Counted from the first letter of the stretch, positions 1 to 6,027 are shown. The stretch is 6,235 nt of DNA from Litorimonas sp039962885 (GCA_039962885.1 JBDVGI010000191.1:1-6235), one strand, 5' to 3'. The notes: generated from the letters alone by a model not told the origin. Numbers and translations: made by a program.

Positions 1-26
1 ACCTTATTGAAACTAAGCTAACCGCC

Positions 27-644
27 ATGAATCCAAATGAGCTTGATAATAATACAGGGTGGCAAGAACAAAAAAGCGCGCAAACACGTACTACTATTTT
101 AACGGCCGCCGTGAAATGTCTCACTGAAATTGGCTACGCAAAAACATCAACGCAAATTGTCGCAAAAACCGCCAATCTCTCACGCGGAGCTATGCTTCAT
201 CATTATGCAACTAAAGCCGACCTTATTTCAAACCTGATAGATTTCATAAACTATCGCCGTCTACAAGCCTTCTATCATGAGGTCAAAAAAATGAATGATA
301 CGGAACGCGTTGTTGAAGGGAAGGCTTTTGAAGTATATTGGCGCCTCAATAAAAAGCCTGAGTCTGATGCCCATTTAGAATTAACTGTCGTGTCGCGTAC
401 GGATAAGGACTTGAAAAAGCTCTTTGACAAAAAAGCAAGACAGCATGATAATTTTATCTTGGATACGCTGCCTATTTTCTTTCCTGAATGGAATGAGGCT
501 AGCCGTGAAAATCTGCAATTGGCGCACGATATAAGCCTTGTCACCTTCACAGGTCTGCGGGTTAAGAGCAACGTCATTAGTAGCAAAGAGCGTCGCTTGG
601 CTGTCCGCAAACTGATTTTCTCTACCCTTCAGCAATTAAGATAA
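27..644 (+). CDS. TetR/AcrR-family transcriptional regulator
   Basis: A 205-residue protein of the usual TetR length. The N-terminal helix-turn-helix domain spans about residues 18-65: helix 1 around RTTILTAAVKCLTEIG, then the recognition region TSTQIVAKTANLSRGAMLHHY, with the typical 'G..HHY..K.DL' ending at 55-66. The rest (about 75-205) is a variable helical ligand-binding domain with no recognisable ligand signature. By family it should be a dimeric cytoplasmic repressor released by a small ligand. Its neighbours suggest that the ligand is a substrate or CoA intermediate of the adjacent catabolic genes, which is inference. Two tandem TAA stops end it, 8 bp from the stop of the convergent oxygenase gene. 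The start is uncertain: no Shine-Dalgarno precedes ATG 27, and the frame is open back to the window edge, so the true start may lie upstream. Confidence 0.88.
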   Translation: MNPNELDNNTGWQEQKSAQTRTTILTAAVKCLTEIGYAKTSTQIVAKTANLSRGAMLHHYATKADLISNLIDFINYRRLQAFYHEVKKMNDTERVVEGKAFEVYWRLNKKPESDAHLELTVVSRTDKDLKKLFDKKARQHDNFILDTLPIFFPEWNEASRENLQLAHDISLVTFTGLRVKSNVISSKERRLAVRKLIFSTLQQLR

Positions 645-652
645 TAAAGTTA

Positions 653-2062
653 TTACGCTAAATATTTTTCCAAAGTTTGTGCAAAGTGACGAATGCGGCT
701 TTCTTGATAACGCCCCAAATGAATTTGCTTATTCTTAGACGTCTTTAAACCCGCTTGAATAGCGGGTAAATTTCCAAGATCCTGATCAAAAACTGCGGCA
801 AGTAAAGCGCCCATTTTATGTGAGGCCGCTGAAAATGGCTCATCATTAGGAATAAGATACATTGGGACTGGGGCCGCTTTAGGGTCGTCTTTTTTAGTGC
901 GCTTTAAAACGCGGATTTCCATCATACAATGATCTTGGTCTTTACCTGTCGTCCAACGGTAAAGAAGGTTAGGCACAAAACCGCCCCAAGGCGAGAAGTT
1001 CGGGAAGATATTATAGGTAAAACTATCAACCATTTCAGTGTCCGAGACGTCTGAAAAATCTCTATCGCAGCTGGTCCCAAAAGAATGACGGTTGTTTTCC
1101 GCCATAACTTTTCGTGCCATCACAGGATCATCTTTATCAATGCTGGCTTTGGCCTCTTCCATGTCGAAATCACTGCCCTCAAGCGCGCGGCGTCCGCCTG
1201 TTGAGTTGAGTTTATCAAGAACAAGGTTTTGATCATAAAGATGAGCCACATGCGGCGAAGCGACAGCAGACGGGGTTATCGCACGGTTTACATGATCATC
1301 ATAAAGATCATATCTTGTATTGGCATCACCCGTAAATGGCAAGATTTGTGGATGGGTGGTAATGGAATGATAGGCTTCCATAAAAGCTTCGGCGGCTACT
1401 TTCCAATTACAATTAAGCTCGCGCCCAACCCAAATCACCGTGCGGCATTCATCTAAGTTCCAACGGTCCCAATGGCTTGCCACAGAACCAAGCCATTCGC
1501 GAAACGGAGCGATGTCCTGCTTCTCAGAAATCATAACAAAACCCTGCCAACGCTCTACGCGCAGTTCTGGCAAAGCCATTTCATCTTCGTTCACATGCTC
1601 GAAATCCCACTTACAAGGTATGTCATTTAAAGCTCCGTCACGTTTCCAACTAAAGCCATGAAACGGGCATTTTAATTCTGATGCATTTCCTGAACTTGTG
1701 CGAAGTTTACGGCCTCGGTGCAGACAAACATTATAAAAAGCTTTCACGCCGCCATCATCCTGACGCACTATAAGAAATGATTTCCCAGCATTCTCAAAGA
1801 CAATCGTATCGCCGGGGTTCGGAAAATCTTCTTCCCGCGCCGCAAATTGCCAAACATTGGGCCACATCTTCTCATTTTCAAGTTGAGCATATTCGGAAGA
1901 TGTATAACGCTCAGTCGACAATGGCTCATTACCCAAATCAACTTGCGATTCGTCTCTTAAAATCTGCGGAACTGGCCGCGTATCAAGGTCTAAGAGATCG
2001 CTATAACTTAGCCCTGGACATGCAGTGCTAGGAACATCTTTTTTGATTTTATTTTTAGCCAT
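653..2062 (-). CDS. Rieske non-heme iron oxygenase, large (alpha) subunit
   Basis: A 469-residue aromatic-ring-hydroxylating-type oxygenase alpha subunit, normal in length. The N-terminal Rieske domain (about 50-180) has the [2Fe-2S] ligands C113-x-H115 and, 16 residues on, C132-x2-H135. The C-terminal catalytic domain has the mononuclear iron motif: N219-W220, the bridging acid E229, then H232 and H237 followed by Pro. D428 in DQDLGNLPAIQ is the likely third, carboxylate ligand. The bridging residue is Glu rather than the Asp of naphthalene dioxygenase. Such enzymes use O2 and electrons from a reductase or ferredoxin to mono- or dihydroxylate, or to demethylate, a substrate. No reductase, ferredoxin or beta subunit is encoded here, so partners must lie elsewhere. 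It is read from its own candidate promoter 101 bp behind the thiolase-like gene, though readthrough is possible. The Shine-Dalgarno before ATG 2062 is weak. The substrate cannot be told; a steroid, terpenoid or aromatic acid would suit the neighbours. Confidence 0.93.
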   Translation of the reverse strand: MAKNKIKKDVPSTACPGLSYSDLLDLDTRPVPQILRDESQVDLGNEPLSTERYTSSEYAQLENEKMWPNVWQFAAREEDFPNPGDTIVFENAGKSFLIVRQDDGGVKAFYNVCLHRGRKLRTSSGNASELKCPFHGFSWKRDGALNDIPCKWDFEHVNEDEMALPELRVERWQGFVMISEKQDIAPFREWLGSVASHWDRWNLDECRTVIWVGRELNCNWKVAAEAFMEAYHSITTHPQILPFTGDANTRYDLYDDHVNRAITPSAVASPHVAHLYDQNLVLDKLNSTGGRRALEGSDFDMEEAKASIDKDDPVMARKVMAENNRHSFGTSCDRDFSDVSDTEMVDSFTYNIFPNFSPWGGFVPNLLYRWTTGKDQDHCMMEIRVLKRTKKDDPKAAPVPMYLIPNDEPFSAASHKMGALLAAVFDQDLGNLPAIQAGLKTSKNKQIHLGRYQESRIRHFAQTLEKYLA

Positions 2063-2069
2063 GCTGAAA

Positions 2070-2092
2070 GTCTTTTCTAAATTTCAAAAGAC
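2070..2092. repeat. Inverted repeat over the oxygenase transcription start (possible operator)
   Basis: Perfect 7-bp arms GTCTTTT (2070-2076) and AAAAGAC (2086-2092) surround a 9-bp centre. The element lies just upstream of the oxygenase start codon and covers the end of the candidate -10 box and the predicted start point. A 23-bp dyad is a plausible footprint for a TetR dimer, and the TetR gene is at the other end of the oxygenase gene. The repressor-operator link is inference. Confidence 0.45.
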
Positions 2093-2119
2093 GATAGAAG
2101 CAGCACTAAAAACAGTCAA
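2091..2119 (-). promoter_or_regulatory. Candidate sigma-70-type promoter of the Rieske oxygenase gene
   Basis: On the minus strand the -35 hexamer TTGACT (2119-2114, 5 of 6 to consensus) is followed after exactly 17 nt by TATCGT (2096-2091, 4 of 6). Transcription would start near 2084, giving a leader of about 22 nt before ATG 2062. The -35 lies inside a 12-bp palindrome (2113-2124), and the -10 edge and start point lie inside another inverted repeat (2070-2092). This is the usual geometry for a repressed promoter. Position and spacing are seen; activity is inferred. Confidence 0.5.
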
Positions 2120-2124
2120 GACTG
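2113..2124. repeat. 12-bp palindrome CAGTC-AA-GACTG at the -35 box
   Basis: Perfect 5-bp arms flank a 2-bp centre. On the minus strand it contains the candidate -35 box TTGACT of the oxygenase promoter, so a protein bound here would block RNA polymerase. It is also followed on the minus strand by TTTTT (2112-2108), so in RNA from the thiolase-like operon it could act as a small hairpin plus U-tract. Either role is possible; neither is proven. Confidence 0.4.
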
Positions 2125-2161
2125 ATTGTTTTAATCATTGATGATTTTAAATTAAAACAAT
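2125..2161. repeat. Nested AT-rich inverted repeats between thiolase-like and oxygenase genes
   Basis: The outer dyad has perfect 11-bp arms (2125-2135 and 2151-2161). Two further perfect dyads lie inside or overlap it: AATCAT-TG-ATGATT (2133-2146) and TTTTAA-A-TTAAAA (2145-2157). Because the arms overlap, the dyads exclude one another as hairpins, which suggests DNA-level recognition or simply AT-rich sequence bias. Confidence 0.5.
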
Positions 2162-2163
2162 AA

Positions 2164-3303
2164 CTAATTACCTATGAGACAAACAGCCGAAAGACCTGGC
2201 GCTCCGTAAACCTGACTATAGGACATTTTAGCCCCTTCAATTTGCCGCTGCCCTGCTTCGCCGCGCACTTGAATGACGTTTTCATATATCTGACGAAGCC
2301 CTGTTGCACCAATAGGCTCGCCGCAAGCAATACAACCACCATCTGTATTAATCGGCAGTTTACCACCGAGACGGGTTTCGCCCTCTGCGAGGAGTTTCTC
2401 CTGCTCACCGTCTTTGCAAAATCCGTTTTCTGCCATGTGCATAATTTCAGCCCCAGATTCAGTGTCTTGAATTTGGGCAACATCTATATCTTCTGGTCCA
2501 ACTGAGGCCATTTTATAGGCCGCATTTGAGGCTAGAACCGTCGCTGACACGCCGCGCTCAACCGACAATGAGGGGGCATAAACTTCAAAAGAACCTTGCG
2601 GCCGTGTCCGTACAGCCGCGCCGTAAATACGCGCGCCTAATTTACCCAATTCACGCGCTTTCTTCTCATTCGCCAAAATCAGACCGACCCCCCCTTCACC
2701 TGGAGAGCAAAACATGAATTTACGCAAAGGATCGCTGACCATTTGTGAGGTCGCAATTGTCTCCGCATCAATAGGCTGGCGGCGCCATGCATGCGGCGCT
2801 AAAGACCCATTTTCAAAAGCCTTCTGGGCGACAGCCACGAGGCTTTTATCTGTGATTCCATATTGTGCCATGTAACGTTGAATTTTCATCGCAAAAAACT
2901 GAGTTGTCACCATCATGCCCGTTTCAGCATACCAGTCAGGCAAGCCATAATTACGTGGGTTCGCTGCAAATGCGCCGCGTGGATGTTTATCAAAACCTGT
3001 AACAAGTCCTATATCAAACTCGCCAGACTTAATCGCCCAATAGCCTGACAGCAAAGCTGAACCACCGGTAGCACATCCATTTGCAACATTGATAAATTGC
3101 GTTCCGTTCAATCCCAAATGCGGCAACATCGCATCCGCACTTCCAGCGGAATGAGAGCCGCCAAAAGCAAATTGCATATCGTCCCATTCAACATCAGCAT
3201 CACGCATAGCCTGCTTAACGGCGAAGACACCTTGCTCTAACCCGCTCGTTTCATGCCGCCCAAAAGGATGAATACCTGCGCCGACAATATAAACATTACT
3301 CAT
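2164..3303 (-). CDS. Thiolase-superfamily (lipid-transfer/SCP-x-like) protein with altered active site
   Basis: A 379-residue thiolase-fold protein of the SCP-x/lipid-transfer branch, full length for that group. The nucleophile motif is present at NGCATGGSA with C77. The C-terminal loop reads GGCIACGEPIGATG (322-335), so the GHP histidine of thiolases is E329. The HDCF motif of SCP2-type thiolases is replaced by Q279-D-T-E282, and no CxG cysteine precedes the C-terminal GAPGLSA. It therefore has an acyl-accepting Cys but lacks the usual general base and oxyanion histidines. Related proteins work with a DUF35 subunit, as in the Ltp2 steroid side-chain aldolase complex, and a DUF35 gene overlaps this start by 4 bp (ATGA). 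A strong Shine-Dalgarno supports ATG 3303. Likely role: C-C bond cleavage or formation on a CoA thioester in a degradation pathway. Classical thiolysis is less likely; the substrate is unknown. Confidence 0.85.
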   Translation of the reverse strand: MSNVYIVGAGIHPFGRHETSGLEQGVFAVKQAMRDADVEWDDMQFAFGGSHSAGSADAMLPHLGLNGTQFINVANGCATGGSALLSGYWAIKSGEFDIGLVTGFDKHPRGAFAANPRNYGLPDWYAETGMMVTTQFFAMKIQRYMAQYGITDKSLVAVAQKAFENGSLAPHAWRRQPIDAETIATSQMVSDPLRKFMFCSPGEGGVGLILANEKKARELGKLGARIYGAAVRTRPQGSFEVYAPSLSVERGVSATVLASNAAYKMASVGPEDIDVAQIQDTESGAEIMHMAENGFCKDGEQEKLLAEGETRLGGKLPINTDGGCIACGEPIGATGLRQIYENVIQVRGEAGQRQIEGAKMSYSQVYGAPGLSAVCLIGN

Positions 3304-3713
3304 GACGTCACCTCGCGGCTGGGTTGGAAGGCATAGGTTGTCACGCTGCCCGTTCCGTCACCCCGTTTCATTTCTTCTAAAGTCAAAGTCATTGGCATAC
3401 CGAGTTCCAAAGATTCGAAATCTTCTGTGACTATGCGGGTCTCCACGATGACTTCGCCTTCAAGCTCAACATAACCTATACCGAAGGGTTTAAACGCCGC
3501 TTTATCCGTCACCCCAACGAAAGGACGTCCAGGCGGAAAACGTTGAACCGTATAGGCCCACAACGTACCTTCGCGTTTCAAATGGACAGGCTCAAACTGA
3601 TCAGACAGCATAGGCATTGGAAACTTTATCTCACCGTTAAGACGAGAACGTCCTCCAATAAGCCTTGGTGGCTTAATTTGAATATCTATAAATTGATCGG
3701 AGATAAGAGTCAT
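3300..3713 (-). CDS. DUF35-type OB-fold protein (nucleic-acid/CoA OB-fold, thiolase partner)
   Basis: A 137-residue protein of the 'Zn-ribbon domain-containing OB-fold' (DUF35) family. The N-terminal part keeps the ribbon framework PPRLIGGRSRLNGEIKFP (15-32), but the expected Cys-x2-Cys positions are S23 and N26. The whole protein has no cysteine, so it cannot hold the structural zinc. The C-terminal OB-fold (about 41-130) is well kept: EPVHLKREGTLWAYTVQRFPP, then KPFGIGYVELEGEVIVETRI. Family members bind thiolase-like proteins and shape the CoA-thioester site. The pairing here is supported by the ATGA overlap with the next gene. ATG 3713 is preceded by AGGA with 7-nt spacing, which supports this start. 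Cys-less DUF35 proteins probably occur in related clusters too, so this may be a lineage trait rather than decay. Confidence 0.87.
   Translation of the reverse strand: MTLISDQFIDIQIKPPRLIGGRSRLNGEIKFPMPMLSDQFEPVHLKREGTLWAYTVQRFPPGRPFVGVTDKAAFKPFGIGYVELEGEVIVETRIVTEDFESLELGMPMTLTLEEMKRGDGTGSVTTYAFQPSREVTS
3308..3314 (-). promoter_or_regulatory. Strong ribosome binding site of the thiolase-like gene
   Basis: The minus strand reads GAGGTGA, a 7-base match to the anti-Shine-Dalgarno complement, with GAGG 7 nt before ATG 3303. It lies within the last codons of the DUF35 gene, so the downstream gene can be translated by re-initiation and by direct loading. This fixes the thiolase-like start. Confidence 0.75.
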
Positions 3714-3804
3714 AAAACCATCCTATTATACAAGTTTAGTGATAATAAGGCCCACTAAAATAGCACCTCTGACTTTTTATAGCTGGATTGTTATCTTTTA
3801 AAGT
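3714..3804. promoter_or_regulatory. Divergent intergenic region between DUF35/thiolase-like operon and acyl-CoA synthetase
   Basis: These 91 bp must hold the start signals of both transcription units. For the plus strand, CTGACT (3769-3774) and TATCTT (3792-3797) lie 17 bp apart, each 4 of 6 to consensus, predicting a start near 3804. For the minus strand, a perfect TATAAT occurs at 3730-3725 but has no -35 partner and sits only 11 nt before ATG 3713. An imperfect dyad, CCTATTAT (3722-3729) against ATAATAAGG (3742-3750), overlaps that box and could be an operator. All promoter calls are tentative. Confidence 0.35.
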
Positions 3805-5397
3805 GTGAGCAATATAACTATGACAACGATTAATGATAATTCCGTATTAAAAGTTCTTTCAGACTTGGTAAGACGACAAGTTAATGTCCATCCCAATAAA
3901 GCTGCGTTTGTATTTGAAGGTGATACTCTCACCTACGCGCAATTAGAGCAAGGATCTAATCGCACGGCTAATGGCCTTTTAAACTGGGGCACCTCCCCTA
4001 ATCAACGCATTGGTTATCTTGGGAAAAACTCACACCATTATTATGAGCTCCTCTTAGGTGTCTCGAAATCAGGCGGGGTTTTATGCCCTATAAATTGGCG
4101 ATTAGCTGAAGCAGAGATTACCTATATTCTCAATGACTTTACGCCCGAAATATTATTCATCGGGCCAGAATTTATGGATATGGCTTCCAGCTTAAAATCC
4201 CAAGTTAGCTCCCTAAAACATATTGTCCCAATGGAAGCTGATAAGGGGAACACGCCGCACTATTCCGAGTGGCGAGACAGCCACAGTGATGACTTTCCAA
4301 ACATTATACGCGATACTACGGATGACGCTTTACAGATGTATACCTCTGGGACGACGGGACATCCGAAAGGCGCCATACTGACCAATCAGTCGCTCCTGAC
4401 ACCCTATGAACGTTTTCGTGGCCATAATATGCCTAATTGGAACATTTGGTCAGATGATGACGTCAGCCTTATTCCAATGCCATGCTTTCATATTGGCGGA
4501 ACAGCTTGGGGGCTGACAACCATAGCGCACGGCGCAACGGGCATTATCATGCGAAACTTTGACCCTGTAGAGGTCCTAGAGAACATTGATAAATACCGCG
4601 TCTCGAAATTATTTCTTGTACCTGCCGCGATGAAAATCGTCGCCAATCTACCGCGTGCGAAAGAAGTTGATTTCTCGCAGCTTAAATTCATGCTTTACGG
4701 CGCATCGCCCATGCCGCTTCCATTACTTAAACAAGCCATTGATGTGTTCTCATGCGGCTTTGCTCAATTTTACGGTATGACAGAAACGTCTGGCACAATT
4801 AGCGCCCTTCCACCTGAAGATCATGACCTAGAGGGCAATGAACGTATGCGGTCGGTCGGCAAAGCCCTTCTGGGGGTTGAAATTGTGATTATGGACGACG
4901 CAGGCAATAGGCTACCCGCTGGAGAAATTGGCGAAATTGTTACGCGCTCTTCAATGAATATGAAGGGCTATTGGAACCTTGCAAAAGCCACAGAAGAAAC
5001 GCTCACAGATGAGGGTTGGCTCCGTACAGGAGATGTCGGCTACCTTGACGCAGACGGATATTTATTTTTGAAAGACCGTAAGAAAGATATGATCATTTCA
5101 GGCGGAGAAAATGTCTACCCTGCGGAAGTTGAGAATGCCATTTTCGATCATCCTAAAGTCGCTGATGTTGCCGTGATTGGAGTGCCTGACAAAAAATGGG
5201 GCGAAACAGTGAAAGCTTGCGTCGTAATCAAATCAGGCGAAAGTTTGACCGATGACGAAATCATAGAATGGACTCGCAGCAAAATTGCAAAGTTTAAATG
5301 CCCTAAATCTGTCGACTTTCTTGAGACACTGCCCCGAAACCCATCTGGTAAAGTTTTACGCAGACTGCTCAGGGCGCCATATCAAACGACAAACTAA
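3805..5397 (+). CDS. AMP-forming acyl-CoA synthetase (ANL superfamily)
   Basis: A 530-residue fatty-acid/aryl-CoA ligase-type enzyme, the usual size. It activates a carboxylic acid with ATP to an acyl-adenylate and passes it to CoA in the cytoplasm. Seen in order: the phosphate-binding loop YTSGTTGHPKGA (179-190), the acyl-site region PMPCFHIGGT (224-233), YGMTET (323-328), WLRTGD (405-410) with ribose-binding D410, the hinge DRKKDMIISGGENVYPAEVE (424-443) and the catalytic lysine K516 in PRNPSGKVLRR. All core motifs are intact. It is probably the entry enzyme that makes the CoA thioester used by the neighbours; the chain or ring substrate cannot be read from motifs. The start is GTG 3805 or ATG 3820 (15 nt later). 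Neither has a clear Shine-Dalgarno, but the candidate promoter would start RNA near 3804 and so favours ATG 3820. Its stop codon directly abuts that of the convergent SnoaL-like gene. Confidence 0.93.
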   Translation: MSNITMTTINDNSVLKVLSDLVRRQVNVHPNKAAFVFEGDTLTYAQLEQGSNRTANGLLNWGTSPNQRIGYLGKNSHHYYELLLGVSKSGGVLCPINWRLAEAEITYILNDFTPEILFIGPEFMDMASSLKSQVSSLKHIVPMEADKGNTPHYSEWRDSHSDDFPNIIRDTTDDALQMYTSGTTGHPKGAILTNQSLLTPYERFRGHNMPNWNIWSDDDVSLIPMPCFHIGGTAWGLTTIAHGATGIIMRNFDPVEVLENIDKYRVSKLFLVPAAMKIVANLPRAKEVDFSQLKFMLYGASPMPLPLLKQAIDVFSCGFAQFYGMTETSGTISALPPEDHDLEGNERMRSVGKALLGVEIVIMDDAGNRLPAGEIGEIVTRSSMNMKGYWNLAKATEETLTDEGWLRTGDVGYLDADGYLFLKDRKKDMIISGGENVYPAEVENAIFDHPKVADVAVIGVPDKKWGETVKACVVIKSGESLTDDEIIEWTRSKIAKFKCPKSVDFLETLPRNPSGKVLRRLLRAPYQTTN

Positions 5398-5859
5398 TCA
5401 AGCCCGAACAGATGGCTCAACGCGGTCCCAATCCGTAGACCCTATGCGGTCAATAATTTTCCACTCGCCCTTAATAAGCCGAAGCGTATCACGGTACCGT
5501 CCCGCAACAATCCAGTCCGTCTCAACTCCATTTGTTACAACGGGGCCAACTTGTGCGTGGTCTCCGCTCATTCTATGGAAAGATGAAAAGGTTGCATGGG
5601 AATGTGCAAGATCATTACCCTCAAAAGTTACAATAATACCCCCAAGGTTATGCAAAGTCACATCCATCTTATTGAGAACATTAGATAAAAACCCAATAAA
5701 GTCTTTTGCGGCTCCATTATAAGACCCATGTTTAATCGTAGCATCCACCGAAAATGATTTCATAACATCATCAAAGCGGCGCTCGTCAATCGCCCTACAA
5801 TAGTTGTAGATGACGTTACGAATACGCTCACGTTGTAAGTTTTCCTCTGTTACATTCAT
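5398..5859 (-). CDS. SnoaL/NTF2-like domain protein, possible dehydratase or isomerase
   Basis: A 153-residue single-domain protein of the NTF2-like cone fold (SnoaL_4 type). The N-terminal helix RERIRNVIYNYCRAIDERRFDDVMKSF is typical, followed by FSVDATI and the C-terminal strand pattern GRYRDTLRLIKGEWKIIDRIGSTDW. Y20 and D25 have the same 5-residue spacing as the catalytic Tyr and Asp I recall from the bile acid 7-alpha-dehydratase BaiE, and H70 is in a position like its catalytic His. This favours an acid-base enzyme (dehydratase, isomerase or cyclase) over a pure binding protein. The start at ATG 5859 is chosen because GGAAAG lies 6 nt before it and the family usually begins just before this helix. 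A longer frame from TTG 5916 has no such support. It lies between a CoA ligase and an SDR, so it may act on their substrates. Function is otherwise unassigned. Confidence 0.8.
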   Translation of the reverse strand: MNVTEENLQRERIRNVIYNYCRAIDERRFDDVMKSFSVDATIKHGSYNGAAKDFIGFLSNVLNKMDVTLHNLGGIIVTFEGNDLAHSHATFSSFHRMSGDHAQVGPVVTNGVETDWIVAGRYRDTLRLIKGEWKIIDRIGSTDWDRVEPSVRA

Positions 5860-5865
5860 GTCAAT

Positions 5866-5871
5866 CTTTCC
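5866..5871 (-). promoter_or_regulatory. Ribosome binding site that decides the SnoaL-like start
   Basis: GGAAAG on the minus strand sits 6 nt before ATG 5859. The upstream in-frame TTG 5916 lies about where transcription from the nearby TATAAT box would begin, which leaves it no leader. The ATG start is therefore preferred. Confidence 0.65.
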
Positions 5872-5922
5872 AACTGCTTGAAAATCAAACCTGCCAGTCT
5901 TTACCTTTTCTTTCAATTAGCA

Positions 5923-5928
5923 ATTATA
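5923..5928 (-). promoter_or_regulatory. Candidate -10 box of the SnoaL-like gene
   Basis: A perfect TATAAT on the minus strand, about 64 nt upstream of ATG 5859, predicts a leader of roughly 58 nt. No acceptable -35 box is found at 16-18 bp spacing, so it would need an activator or is a chance match. A small dyad ATAC-G-GTAT (5936-5944) lies just upstream in the spacer and could be a regulator site. Confidence 0.3.
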
Positions 5929-6027
5929 TGAGGCCATACGGTATATTAAGACGTACCCCATAAAAGTCTTAGCTAGTCAAGCAGCTGGGTAACACTGTAA
6001 AAAAGCTTAAAATAAAAAGGGATAGAC

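Larger units (their letters stand above)
2108..2161 (-). terminator. Weak candidate terminator of the DUF35/thiolase-like operon
   Basis: Three nt past the TAG stop of the thiolase-like gene, a perfect 11-bp inverted repeat begins: 2151-2161 with 2125-2135, arms ATTGTTTTAAT and ATTAAAACAAT, 15-nt loop. It is directly followed by the CAGTC/GACTG hairpin and five T residues. The position is right for a terminator, but the long stem has only one G:C pair and the short stem only five pairs, so termination may be partial and leave readthrough into the oxygenase gene. The same DNA may serve as a protein-binding site. Confidence 0.3.
5860..6027. other. Divergent intergenic region between SnoaL-like gene and SDR gene
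   Basis: This 168-bp region carries the start signals of two divergent genes. Besides the minus-strand TATAAT and the ATAC-G-GTAT dyad, it holds CTTGACT on the minus strand (5981-5975), a heptamer also present in the oxygenase promoter palindrome. On the plus strand, TAAAAT (6008-6013) resembles a -10 box but lacks a matching -35. I see no small gene or RNA in it. Confidence 0.4.

Noticed and set aside
275..635. Minus-strand frames (275-610, 381-635) opposite the TetR gene
   Set aside because: They lie wholly inside a clear TetR coding region, have no recognisable domain and no convincing ribosome site.
1229..2031. Plus-strand frames opposite the Rieske gene (1229-1456, 1440-1661, 1777-2031)
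   Set aside because: They are antisense to conserved Rieske and iron-site motifs and show no protein-like composition.
2172..3048. Frames on both strands inside the thiolase-like gene (2172-2483, 2242-2505, 2526-2717, 2863-3048)
   Set aside because: All fall inside the thiolase-like coding region, which explains the sequence better.
3725..3730. Perfect TATAAT on the minus strand as promoter of the DUF35/thiolase-like operon
   Set aside because: It has no -35 partner, and the start point would fall between the Shine-Dalgarno AGGA (3724-3721) and ATG 3713, cutting off the ribosome site. It is probably not the main promoter.
5285..5722. 145-codon plus-strand frame crossing the end of the synthetase and the SnoaL-like gene
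   Set aside because: It overlaps two well-supported genes in other frames, has no family resemblance and is low-complexity Ser/Arg/Pro-rich sequence as expected of a shadow frame.
5860..5916. Nineteen-codon N-terminal extension of the SnoaL-like protein from TTG 5916
   Set aside because: The extension is not typical of the family, while ATG 5859 has a well-spaced GGAAAG.
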